Positions 32,141-39,916 of a stretch of DNA of 64,000 bases are shown here, piece by piece. Source of the DNA: Anaerocolumna xylanovorans DSM 12503 (lineage in GTDB: Bacteria; Bacillota; Clostridia; Lachnospirales; Lachnospiraceae); the NCBI RefSeq assembly GCF_900143645.1, contig NZ_FRFD01000008.1, positions 121,595-185,594 on the forward strand, in the 5' to 3' direction. The notes under the pieces were generated by a model, which was not told the origin of the DNA, made no database searches, and saw only the letters and a list, made by a program, of their open reading frames with translations. Numbering within the stretch: position 1 is the first letter of the stretch; each line of letters begins with the position of its first letter. The position numbers and the translations under genes were made by a program.

Positions 32141-33599
32141 GAAATTCCCTCCTTATAATGGATTCACCTGCCGGCTCATCTAACAGTTTTCCGTCATAGT
32201 CAAAGCGGGAACCGTGGCAGGGGCAGTCCCAGGTCTGTTCTTCTTCATTCCATTCCAATTGACAGCCAAGATGGGGACACTTGGGGTCAACGGCATAGAT
32301 AACATCATGTTTATCCTTGTATATACCTACTTTTTCACCGTCAAGCTCGACAATCCTGCCGGTTCCAGGTTCTATGGCAGAAAGATCGGAAGGGACAGGT
32401 TTTAACTTTTTTAGAACCAGTCCAACAGCACTGTGCTTGGTCTCACTAAGGAGGCTTCCAATAGAGGCGGTAAGCTTGAATCTTTGAGGAGTAAAGACTT
32501 CTTCATAAGGATTTTCCTTCCCTGTTATCAGGTCGCTTAGGATATCGGCTGCTGCCATGGCAGTTGTCATTCCCCACTTTGCAAATCCTGTAGCTACATA
32601 CCAGTCAGGAGTCTGATCGGAAAAGTGCCCGATATAAGGGATGCCGTCCAAGGTCTGACAGTCCTGTGCTGACCAGCAGTAACTTTCCAAAGCATCCGGG
32701 AAATGCTGCTTTGCCAGGGTGCGCAATGCATCGTATTGTCCTCCTGTTTTATTTTCTCCTGTCCGGTGTCCGCTGCCGCCAAGGATTAGCATGTCCTCAT
32801 ACCTGCGAAAGGAAAAGCCTTCTTTTTTGTCCTCCTTATAGGTTCCGTCAAGGGGGTAAGGAGTCTTAAGAGCCAGGCAATAGGAGCGTTCCTGATGCAT
32901 TCTGGCAAAGTAATAACCGGGAGTTAACAGGAAAGGATAGTGGGAGGTCATAATAATGTGCTTTGCTCTTATTTTTCCATCCTTTGTTATGACAGTATCC
33001 TTTTCAATGCCAATTACTCTGGAGTTTTCATATATAGTTAAAGGTCTTGCAAGGACAGATAAGAATTCAAGGGGATTAAACTGGGCCTGGTCAGGAAAAC
33101 GGACTGCTCCCTTGACGGGGAAGGGGAGAGAAGCTTTATTGGTAAATTCTGCAGGAATGCCACATTCTCTGGCAGCCTGTACCTCCTTTTCTATGGCAGA
33201 AGGATCCTCTGTTGTATATACAACGGCAGGCAGTTTCTCAAAATGACAGGAGATGGAGTTCTCTTTGATGACAGACTCATAGCGGGAGATCGCTTCTTCA
33301 TTGGCCTTTGCATAAAGTGAAGCCTTTTCTTTACCGAAATCTTTTATCAGCTGGTCATATAAAAGTCCATGAAGAGAGGTGATTTTTGCAGTGGTATGCC
33401 TGCTCTGGCCGGAAGCTGTGCGGTCCCCTTCTAACAGTATACAGTCAACTCCTTTTTTCTTTAGCATGTGGGCAGTAAGAATACCGGTAAGTCCGGCTCC
33501 GATTATGACAGCTTCTGCAGTACTTTCTCCCTGCCACTGGCTTCTTTCTTCGAAAGAAGCATCCTTTTCCCAGATAGATGGATAACGATTACTTGGCAT
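32106..33599 (-). CDS. FAD-dependent oxidoreductase fused to a Rieske [2Fe-2S] domain
   Basis: This 497-residue protein starts with a DAO-type FAD domain (AVIIGAGLTGILTAHML, about residues 30-46), continues with LGGSGHRTGEN and DGIPYIGHFS, and ends with a Rieske domain at about residues 410-497 whose ligands are CPHLGC and CPCHGS. The ribosome site AAAGGA precedes ATG 33599. Such FAD-Rieske fusions pass electrons from an amine- or hydroxyacid-like substrate; the substrate is unknown. It overlaps the tocopherol-cyclase-like gene. A cytoplasmic location is likely, since no signal is seen. Confidence 0.9.
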   Translation of the reverse strand: MPSNRYPSIWEKDASFEERSQWQGESTAEAVIIGAGLTGILTAHMLKKKGVDCILLEGDRTASGQSRHTTAKITSLHGLLYDQLIKDFGKEKASLYAKANEEAISRYESVIKENSISCHFEKLPAVVYTTEDPSAIEKEVQAARECGIPAEFTNKASLPFPVKGAVRFPDQAQFNPLEFLSVLARPLTIYENSRVIGIEKDTVITKDGKIRAKHIIMTSHYPFLLTPGYYFARMHQERSYCLALKTPYPLDGTYKEDKKEGFSFRRYEDMLILGGSGHRTGENKTGGQYDALRTLAKQHFPDALESYCWSAQDCQTLDGIPYIGHFSDQTPDWYVATGFAKWGMTTAMAAADILSDLITGKENPYEEVFTPQRFKLTASIGSLLSETKHSAVGLVLKKLKPVPSDLSAIEPGTGRIVELDGEKVGIYKDKHDVIYAVDPKCPHLGCQLEWNEEEQTWDCPCHGSRFDYDGKLLDEPAGESIIRREFHEESPEAETIL

Positions 33600-33799
33600 G
33601 TTAATATCCTTTCCGATGTGACGATTTTATAATACTTATTAGGATAGGCTTTCCTTTTTCGTAAAATATAAACATTATAGAAGCATTTTGGAAGGAATAA
33701 CGAAAGGCTGAAAGACAGTACAAGAAATGGGCGGCAAATTGACATTGCGCTTTTAATCCTGTATAGTTAGCAATATCACGTGAAAGACAGGTATACATC

Positions 33800-34555
33800 A
33801 TGGAAATAAACATAATCACCTTTCTGCTTGTCTGCCCTATGGTCTTTTTGGCAGGCCTTATTGACTCCATTGCGGGAGGCGGAGGACTGATATCCCTTCC
33901 GGCCTATATGATTGCAGGAGTGCCGCCCCATTATGCCCTGGGAACTAATAAACTGTCCTCTTGTATCGGAACCGTTGCCTCAACGGCAAGGTACATAAAA
34001 AATAAATCTGTCAATTACCGTATTGGAATAGTATCTGTAATCCTTGCTTTGGGAGGTTCTTTTTTAGGAGCCAATCTGGCGCTTATGGTAAGGGAAGAAG
34101 TCATTAAAAATCTGCTGCTCTTTGTCCTGCCCTTTACTGCTTTTTTCGTATTAAGAAATAAGAAGACAGAGGATAAGAGAAAACCTTTATCGGAAAGAAC
34201 TACTTTTATAATAGCCTGTATAGCCTCCTTTTTTATTGCCATATACGACGGATTCTACGGGCCCGGCACCGGCACTTTTCTCCTGCTCTGCTACACTGCC
34301 CTTGCCAGAATGGATATTAAGACTGCCTCAGGTAATACCAAGATAGTTAATCTTTCTTCCAATGTAGCAGCGCTGGCAACCTTTCTCCTGCATGGAAAGC
34401 TGATTCTGGTGTTAGGCCTTACAGCCGCGGTATTTAGTATTGCAGGCCATTATATTGGTTCAGGACTTGTACTAAAGAAAGGTTATAAGATAGTAAAGCC
34501 TATTATGGTACTGGTGCTGGCACTTTTATTCGTGAGCCTTCTGATAGAAAGATAA
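33800..34555 (+). CDS. TSUP family (TauE/SafE-like) membrane transporter
   Basis: This 251-residue membrane protein has about eight helices in two halves, each with a TSUP glycine signature: AGLIDSIAGGGGLISLPAYMIAGVPPHYALGTNK, and AIYDGFYGPGTGTFLL with ASGNTKIVNLSSNVAALATFL. The family exports sulfite, sulfonates or other organic anions; the substrate here is not deducible. It is divergent from the FAD-Rieske gene with a 200-bp gap. Its ribosome site is weak (ACAGG). Confidence 0.92.
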   Translation: MEINIITFLLVCPMVFLAGLIDSIAGGGGLISLPAYMIAGVPPHYALGTNKLSSCIGTVASTARYIKNKSVNYRIGIVSVILALGGSFLGANLALMVREEVIKNLLLFVLPFTAFFVLRNKKTEDKRKPLSERTTFIIACIASFFIAIYDGFYGPGTGTFLLLCYTALARMDIKTASGNTKIVNLSSNVAALATFLLHGKLILVLGLTAAVFSIAGHYIGSGLVLKKGYKIVKPIMVLVLALLFVSLLIER

Positions 34556-34618
34556 CCAATGCTTAAATAGCAGGGCCAAGTCAGAAATAAGACAAGACAG
34601 AGGTCTGCAGACTGGTTT

Positions 34619-35425
34619 ATGTTCAAAGAAATTCTTGTATATTTTTCTTTTTCCCGTAATCTAAAGCTATTTCTATTTTTTTCATTAGGGAGTATTGTGG
34701 TTACGGCACAATATATTTCTGGCGGTGAATTTTTTAAAGACTTTTTTAATCAAAGAGCAAATGGTGACATAAATAATAACTATGATTATATGAATACTGA
34801 GCAGTTGAAAAACTTAGAATCAAGCACTATCGGCACTGTTATTAATTCACCGGAGATTACAGTTGATGTTTTAGGGGTTATAAAAAGTGGAAATACAGTT
34901 GATGTAATGTTAGAGATAACAGCCAATCAATTAGATTCTGTATTATATGATAATGGCATTGAATCTCTTAAAAACTATAGATTCAATGATAACCTGTCAG
35001 GTACTTTATGTGAAGATACTGATCAGATTTCTTCCCGCTATTATTATAGTGATGAAGATAAAAGTCTTGAAACGAATCAGTTTAAAATACTCTATACATT
35101 TGTAGTAATAAAAAATCCGGATGAAACGGATCTTTCCTTAGGGCTTAGTGAGTTTGGATATTTTCCCAAAAATGAGACTTCTCATGCTGCTTTTAATATT
35201 CTTTATAATGATAAATGGGAATATAGAAATTTTTCGAAAAATGTCTCAAATTTTAAATTTAACCTTGATAATGAGCAGACTATCGATAGTGATCAATTTG
35301 AATATACTTCCGCAGGAAATCCTGAAGAAGCAGAGTTTGAGGTAATTATAACATTCAAAGTGCCTGTAGCTATTGATACTATTAAGTCAATATCATTATT
35401 TGATAAGGACTTTGATTTAAAGTAG
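34619..35425 (+). CDS. Hypothetical membrane-anchored protein
   Basis: This 268-residue protein has one N-terminal membrane segment (LKLFLFFSLGSIVVTAQYI, residues 15-35) and an extracellular-type beta-rich remainder with repeated strand patterns (ITVDVLGVIKSGNTVDVMLEI; AEFEVIITFKVPVAIDTIKSISLF). The layout is reminiscent of DUF4179-like anti-sigma-factor ectodomains without their cytoplasmic part. Base composition is clearly more AT-rich than its neighbours, suggesting recent acquisition. The ribosome site is weak. I do not recognise the family with confidence. Confidence 0.6.
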   Translation: MFKEILVYFSFSRNLKLFLFFSLGSIVVTAQYISGGEFFKDFFNQRANGDINNNYDYMNTEQLKNLESSTIGTVINSPEITVDVLGVIKSGNTVDVMLEITANQLDSVLYDNGIESLKNYRFNDNLSGTLCEDTDQISSRYYYSDEDKSLETNQFKILYTFVVIKNPDETDLSLGLSEFGYFPKNETSHAAFNILYNDKWEYRNFSKNVSNFKFNLDNEQTIDSDQFEYTSAGNPEEAEFEVIITFKVPVAIDTIKSISLFDKDFDLK

Positions 35426-35442
35426 TGTGCCTTATAAAATGA

Positions 35443-35490
35443 AAGCAGGTGCTGCAAACCAATAAGACCTTGGGTTTGCAACACCTGCTT
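35443..35490. terminator. Bidirectional terminator before YitT
   Basis: AAGCAGGTGCTGCAAACC (35443-35460) pairs with GGTTTGCAACACCTGCTT (35473-35490), 18 bp with one mismatch, between two convergent genes. Confidence 0.85.
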
Positions 35491-35501
35491 GTTAGTTGGA
35501 A

Positions 35502-36365
35502 TCACGCGCGGAATCCGCGTCCTATGATTTCGCTGGTATTGGTAATGAGGATAAATGCATCCGGTTCGGTATCTTTTATAAATCTTCGAAGCTGTACTGC
35601 CTGGCTGCGGTTCATAACGGTAAAGATAATCTTCTTTTCCTGATTACTAAAAGCACCTGTGGCATCACTTATGGTAGCGCTGCGGTGAAGGTTATTTAAG
35701 ATAAAGTCCGATATGGGTTTTGGATTTTCACATATAATCGTCAGGTATTTATGGAGATTCAGGTTTTCAATAATGGTATCTACCATGGTTGATTTAATCA
35801 AAAGACCCAATGAGGATAATAAACCTGTCTTAATATCAAAGATAAGAAAGGAAGCCAGAGTAAGGATAAGGTCAGATAAAAATAAGGATCTTCCGATATC
35901 GGTACTGGTGTGCTTTTTTAAAATCATTGCAATAACATCGGTTCCTCCGGTAGAAGCGCCAATGTTAAACAGCATAGCTGCACCAACAGCAGGGAGCAGT
36001 ACGGCAAAGGCCAGTTCCAGCATGGGTTCATCTGTAAGAGGAGCTTTCATTGGAATAAGTGCTTGTAAAAGGCTTAAAGAAGCAGACATCAAAATACTTC
36101 CATAAGCTGTTTTATTGCCGAAGCTCTTTCCGATAACAAGATATCCGACACCAAGTAAAATCATATTAATAATAAACACAATGGTACTGGTACTTATTTT
36201 AGGTCCCATAAGGCTGCTTAATAAAATAGCCAGACCAGTTACACCGCCAATTGAAAAATTATTGGGAAATTTAAAGAAATATACCCCAATAACGACTAAT
36301 TCCACTCCTGCAGATATAAATAAGTATTCTTTTAAAGTATCTGCCAGTTTCTTTTTCAGTTCCAC
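35502..36365 (-). CDS. YitT family membrane protein (DUF161/DUF2179)
   Basis: This 287-residue protein starts at GTG 36365 behind AAGGAGG. Five to six helices (NFSIGGVTGLAILLSSL; NIGASTGGTDVIAMILKKHT) form the YitT_membrane domain, and a C-terminal cytoplasmic DUF2179 domain follows from about residue 215 (HRSATISDATGAFSNQEKKIIFTVMNRSQAVQLRRFI). Function of the family is not settled. It is monocistronic and convergent with the hypothetical gene to its left. Confidence 0.93.
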   Translation of the reverse strand: MELKKKLADTLKEYLFISAGVELVVIGVYFFKFPNNFSIGGVTGLAILLSSLMGPKISTSTIVFIINMILLGVGYLVIGKSFGNKTAYGSILMSASLSLLQALIPMKAPLTDEPMLELAFAVLLPAVGAAMLFNIGASTGGTDVIAMILKKHTSTDIGRSLFLSDLILTLASFLIFDIKTGLLSSLGLLIKSTMVDTIIENLNLHKYLTIICENPKPISDFILNNLHRSATISDATGAFSNQEKKIIFTVMNRSQAVQLRRFIKDTEPDAFILITNTSEIIGRGFRA

Positions 36366-36623
36366 AAAATCCTCCTTTTGTTTTACCCAGAAAACATATC
36401 CGTACTCTGCTGCGGCAATGAAAACAGGGAAGCCGCATTATTAGATATTTACTGTGTATTCAGCATTTGTAATTCTTTTTGTTTTCATTCATTGGCCTTA
36501 AGCTGAAATTGCTTATAGACCCTAAGATAGTATGATAGTAACATAGAAAAAAGTCAAGATGGATAAGAAAGTTTTATCACTATTAATGATGTCCTATTTT
36601 GTCTGCCGATTATTACAGGGTAG

Positions 36624-36638
36624 TGATAATCATTATCA
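36624..36638. promoter_or_regulatory. Perfect Fur-type 7-1-7 box upstream of eno
   Basis: TGATAAT-C-ATTATCA is an exact match to the 7-1-7 consensus established for Fur in Bacillus (TGATAATNATTATCA). It ends nine bases before the predicted eno -35 box. The remaining 250 bp back to YitT show no gene. Confidence 0.7.
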
Positions 36639-36647
36639 AAATATTTC

Positions 36648-36676
36648 TTGTTTTCTTTTTCATTTTGTGGTAGTAT
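36648..36676 (+). promoter_or_regulatory. Predicted eno promoter
   Basis: TTGTTT (36648-36653), 17-bp spacer, TAGTAT (36671-36676) with an extended TGG before the -10. The leader is about 36 nt. Confidence 0.6.
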
Positions 36677-36718
36677 TTGGGTAAGTAAGAGTAATTACTT
36701 TTAAAGGAGGAACACCAT

Positions 36719-38014
36719 ATGAAGTATTTAGAAATTGAAAAAGTAATCGGAAGAGAGATTATTGATTCCAGAGGAAATCCTACAGTAGAAGCAGAAGTGG
36801 TGTTAAAGGACGGTACCATTGGAAGAGGTGCGGCACCCAGCGGTGCATCTACCGGAATATTTGAAGCATTGGAATTAAGAGATGAAGATAAATCAAGATT
36901 TGGCGGTAAGGGTGTATTAAAGGCGGTGGCAAATATCAACGGCCCTATTAATGAAGCGTTAAAGGGAGCAAATGCAGCAGATATCTATGCAGTTGATGCA
37001 GCCATGATTGCACTTGACGGAACCAAGGACAAATCTAACCTTGGAGCCAATGCAATTCTTGCAGTATCCATTGCTGCAGCAAGAGCAGCAGCGACAGCCC
37101 TTAAGCTTCCGCTTTACAAGTTCTTAGGAGGCAGTGCGGGCAATAAACTTCCTGTTCCTATGATGAATATCTTAAACGGCGGTGCTCATGCTGCCAATAC
37201 CGTGGATGTTCAGGAATTTATGATTATGCCTGTCGGAGCTGTCAGTTTTAAAGAAGGTCTTCGCCAGTGTACGGAAGTGTTCCATGCACTTGCCAAGATA
37301 TTAAAGGATAAGGGACTTGCTACTTCTGTTGGTGATGAAGGGGGATTTGCGCCTGACCTTGCCAGTGATGAAGAAGCTATCCAGTTGATCTTACAGGCAA
37401 TTGAAAAAGCCGGTTATGTACCCGGTAAGGATTTTGTACTTGCCATGGATGCGGCCTCCAGTGAATGGAAGGGGGAGAAGACAGGCGAATATATCCTTCC
37501 GAAGGCAGGAACCCACTTTACTTCCAAGGAACTTATTGCTCACTGGAAGGACCTTACGGAGAAATACCCTATCTACTCCATTGAGGATGCTCTGGATGAA
37601 GAAGACTGGGAAGGCTGGCAGGAACTGACGAAGGAATTAGGAGAGAAGATTCAGTTAGTTGGTGATGATTTATTTGTAACGAATACCACCAGATTAAAGA
37701 AGGGAATTGAGCTTGGCTGCAGTAACTCCATCTTAATTAAGCTTAACCAGATCGGTTCGGTATCTGAAACACTGGAAGCCATCAAGATGGCACACAAAGC
37801 AGGTTACACGGCTATTTCTTCTCACCGTTCAGGTGAAACAGAGGATACTACCATAGCTGATTTGGCAGTGGCTCTAAATACTTGTCAGATTAAGACCGGT
37901 GCTCCCAGCAGAACAGAGCGTGTAGCGAAATACAATCAGTTGCTCCGCATTGAAGAGGATCTTGGTGCAAGTGCCCAGTATCCCGGATTTGATGCATTTA
38001 ATATTAAAAGATAA
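36719..38014 (+). CDS. eno: Enolase
   Basis: This 431-residue glycolytic enzyme converts 2-phosphoglycerate to phosphoenolpyruvate. It has the start EKVIGREIIDSRGNPTVEAEV, the loop GAAPSGASTGIFEALELRD, metal-ligand segments (LAMDAASSEW, YSIEDALDEEDW, LVGDDLFVTN), the signature ILIKLNQIGSVSETLEAI and the SHRSGETEDT loop. Length is standard. The ribosome site AAAGGAGG is strong. It stands alone with its own promoter and terminator. Confidence 0.98.
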   Translation: MKYLEIEKVIGREIIDSRGNPTVEAEVVLKDGTIGRGAAPSGASTGIFEALELRDEDKSRFGGKGVLKAVANINGPINEALKGANAADIYAVDAAMIALDGTKDKSNLGANAILAVSIAAARAAATALKLPLYKFLGGSAGNKLPVPMMNILNGGAHAANTVDVQEFMIMPVGAVSFKEGLRQCTEVFHALAKILKDKGLATSVGDEGGFAPDLASDEEAIQLILQAIEKAGYVPGKDFVLAMDAASSEWKGEKTGEYILPKAGTHFTSKELIAHWKDLTEKYPIYSIEDALDEEDWEGWQELTKELGEKIQLVGDDLFVTNTTRLKKGIELGCSNSILIKLNQIGSVSETLEAIKMAHKAGYTAISSHRSGETEDTTIADLAVALNTCQIKTGAPSRTERVAKYNQLLRIEEDLGASAQYPGFDAFNIKR

Positions 38015-38045
38015 TTATGAAAGTTTCTATCGGAAGCTAAAAATA

Positions 38046-38085
38046 AAAAGCTGCAGCGGGATTTTCTTTTGCTGCAGCTTTTGGG
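38046..38085 (+). terminator. Terminator of eno
   Basis: AAAAGCTGCAGC (38046-38057) pairs perfectly with GCTGCAGCTTTT (38071-38082); it may also serve the convergent LysM gene. Confidence 0.88.
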
Positions 38086-38121
38086 TTTTATATTATTCGT
38101 TTATTAAGTTTTCTATTTTAT

Positions 38122-38943
38122 TTACTTTACAAACACCATATTTCCATACTGTGCGGTTTTGGTTTTTGACCATAACCAGTTGTTGGTGGAGCTGTCATCA
38201 AAGTAGTACATAGCACCTTTTGAAGGATCGGTGCCAAGGAGGGCTTCCCCTGCTGCTTTTATTGCAGTACTGGATGCAGGCTTGTTGATGTAACCGTTCT
38301 TAACAGGTGTGAACTGATAATACCCGGCGGGAACATCATAGATAACATCTGTAATCGTATCTGGCCATTCCTTACTTTGAACTCTGTTAATAACAACACC
38401 GCCGATGGCAACCATAGCCTTATAGGGTTGTCCGGTAGCTTCTGCTGTAATAAGTCGTGCCAATAAATCTTTTTCTGCTTTTGTATAGGATACTGCTGCT
38501 TTTTTAGAGGCTGATTCCACAGCACTGGCAGCAGCAAAAGTTTTAGCTGATGCTGTCTGGGCGGATGTGCTTGCAGCGGGTTTTACACCGGGGAGTATTA
38601 GTTTCTGGCCTACAGATAAGGAATCACTCCATTTGCTGTTTGCTTTTCTTAAGGATGCTAAGGTGACGCTATTCGCCTTTGCAATTTTATTAAGGGTATC
38701 CCCTTTCTTAACGGTGTATATCTTGGCAGAGACCTTTAACTTCTGACCCGGACTTATGGTATTGGTCTTTAACTTGTTGCTTTTCTTAATTGTTGTTACA
38801 GAAGTTTTAAATAGTTTACTGATTTTGTAAAGAGTATCATTTTTAACTACTTTATAGGTTGCCGCCGATACATTTGTAGAACAAATTACAAAGGATAAGA
38901 GCAATGCTGTAAGCACAATCCTTACCGATTTTAGTCTGTTCAT
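38122..38943 (-). CDS. Secreted LysM cell-wall hydrolase (SleB/CwlJ-like)
   Basis: From ATG 38943 the product is 273 residues; the longer start at 38991 is repeat sequence. A signal peptide (VLTALLLSFVICSTNVSA) precedes two LysM domains (about residues 29-72 and 75-118; YKVVKNDTLYKISKLF and YTVKKGDTLNKIAKANSV). A Ala/Ser-rich linker follows, then a SleB-type hydrolase domain at about 155-273 (LLARLITAEATGQPYKAMVAIGGVVINRV, with the catalytic Glu in AEA). It should bind peptidoglycan and cleave it, possibly spore cortex. Ribosome site AAAGGAG comes from the repeat. Confidence 0.92.
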   Translation of the reverse strand: MNRLKSVRIVLTALLLSFVICSTNVSAATYKVVKNDTLYKISKLFKTSVTTIKKSNKLKTNTISPGQKLKVSAKIYTVKKGDTLNKIAKANSVTLASLRKANSKWSDSLSVGQKLILPGVKPAASTSAQTASAKTFAAASAVESASKKAAVSYTKAEKDLLARLITAEATGQPYKAMVAIGGVVINRVQSKEWPDTITDVIYDVPAGYYQFTPVKNGYINKPASSTAIKAAGEALLGTDPSKGAMYYFDDSSTNNWLWSKTKTAQYGNMVFVK

Positions 38944-39018
38944 ATATACTCCTTTCGCAGATATCAAATCTTCGATTTGACATCCCTGCATAAGTAGTTG
39001 AAAACGTTGGTTTTCAAC
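38944..39018 (-). repeat. Mosaic start-codon repeat, copy R5
   Basis: On the minus strand: A hairpin GTTGAAAA (39018-39011) with TTTTCAAC (39004-38997), then a short linker TACTTATGCAGG. G hairpin: GATGTCAAATC (38984-38974), GAA loop, GATTTGATATC (38970-38960), 11 pairs with one G-T. Tail TGCGAAAGGAGTATAT, then ATG at 38943. The arms differ from copy R6 but still pair. Confidence 0.88.
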
Positions 39019-39163
39019 ATACCTCCTATTGGTGAACCGAATATTCTGGTGTCATCGAGTTAACAATATTGTAATATATTCAGACAAAGGATACCATGTA
39101 GGATTGCTGGCAGGGAACCCAGATGTAAACAAAGTTACCAGTAACAGGAAGGTTAGGAATAAA

Positions 39164-39201
39164 CAGGCAGGGGTGTCTCCCTATGGGGACACCCCTGCCT
39201 G
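39164..39201 (-). terminator. Terminator-like hairpin after the sortase gene
   Basis: CAGGCAGGGGTGTC (39164-39177) pairs perfectly with GACACCCCTGCCTG (39188-39201). It begins five bases beyond the sortase stop codon; on the minus strand it is followed by a short TTTATT. The 145 bp between it and the LysM repeat hold no visible gene. Confidence 0.78.
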
Positions 39202-39205
39202 GCTT

Positions 39206-39916
39206 TTATTCCTCTGATATTAGATAAGCAGATATAATGTATCTTTGCGGTGCAGAGCCGATGTAGGTAAAAGGATAACAGGTGGTCAAGGTTAGATAAG
39301 CCTTGGGCTTTGGAACAATAACCGTGGTATCCTCCTTATCGACGATACGAATCTTATGAATACGGTAGGTAAAGGTACCGGCAGAGGTTTTGACGACTAT
39401 GTCATCACCTTTCTTTAAGTTTTCAAGCCCGGAGAATACGGTGTCCCTGTGGCCGGATAAAACGCAGTTGTCTGTTTCACCGGGAAGGACACTTCCTGCA
39501 TAATGACCTACCCCCTTTTCCAGTTCCTTTTCTTCTGTTCCTTCGTATATCGGAAGAGACATTTTGAGGGAAGGGAGAGTAAGTGTGCCTATGTTATCTC
39601 CCTGATCCGGTCTCTTAGGGTATAAAATTTTCGTTTCATTAGAATTCTTACTGCCCTCTGATATATTTGTAAATTTCTTATTTAAAAGTTTATCTAAAAA
39701 AGCATTGTCATCTTTTGAAGAGAGTGACAGGTTATCTGACGGTAGGTTTTCTTTATTTCCCGTACTTTCTGCTGAATTATCTGTCCGGGAAGGAAGGGGC
39801 ATCTTTACCGAATATCCCTGCCACAGCTTAAAAAGTCCGGCAGCTGATAATAATATCCCGGCTGAAAGTATGATAAAGGGAAGAACTTTCTTACGCAGCG
39901 TTTGTTTCATCTCCAT
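39206..39916 (-). CDS. Class D sortase
   Basis: From ATG 39916 (AGGAAAG upstream) the product is 236 residues; the longer frame reads into the upstream gene. An N-terminal membrane anchor (VLPFIILSAGILLSAAGLF) is followed by a Ser/Asn-rich stalk and a sortase domain: IGTLTLPSLKMSLPIYEG, LSGHRDT with the catalytic His, YLTLTTCYPF with the catalytic Cys, and PQRYI with the Arg. It cleaves at LPXT-type motifs and transfers proteins to the cell wall. Its start lies 26 bases inside the LPKTA-protein gene, so that protein is its likely dedicated substrate. Confidence 0.92.
   Translation of the reverse strand: MEMKQTLRKKVLPFIILSAGILLSAAGLFKLWQGYSVKMPLPSRTDNSAESTGNKENLPSDNLSLSSKDDNAFLDKLLNKKFTNISEGSKNSNETKILYPKRPDQGDNIGTLTLPSLKMSLPIYEGTEEKELEKGVGHYAGSVLPGETDNCVLSGHRDTVFSGLENLKKGDDIVVKTSAGTFTYRIHKIRIVDKEDTTVIVPKPKAYLTLTTCYPFTYIGSAPQRYIISAYLISEE

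Noticed and set aside
31637..32158. 173-codon plus-strand ORF in the tocopherol-cyclase-like region
   Set aside because: Antisense shadow; the minus frame has family motifs and a strong ribosome site.
39029..39217. 62-codon ORF between the LysM and sortase genes
   Set aside because: It runs through a terminator-like hairpin and has no ribosome site or recognisable pattern.
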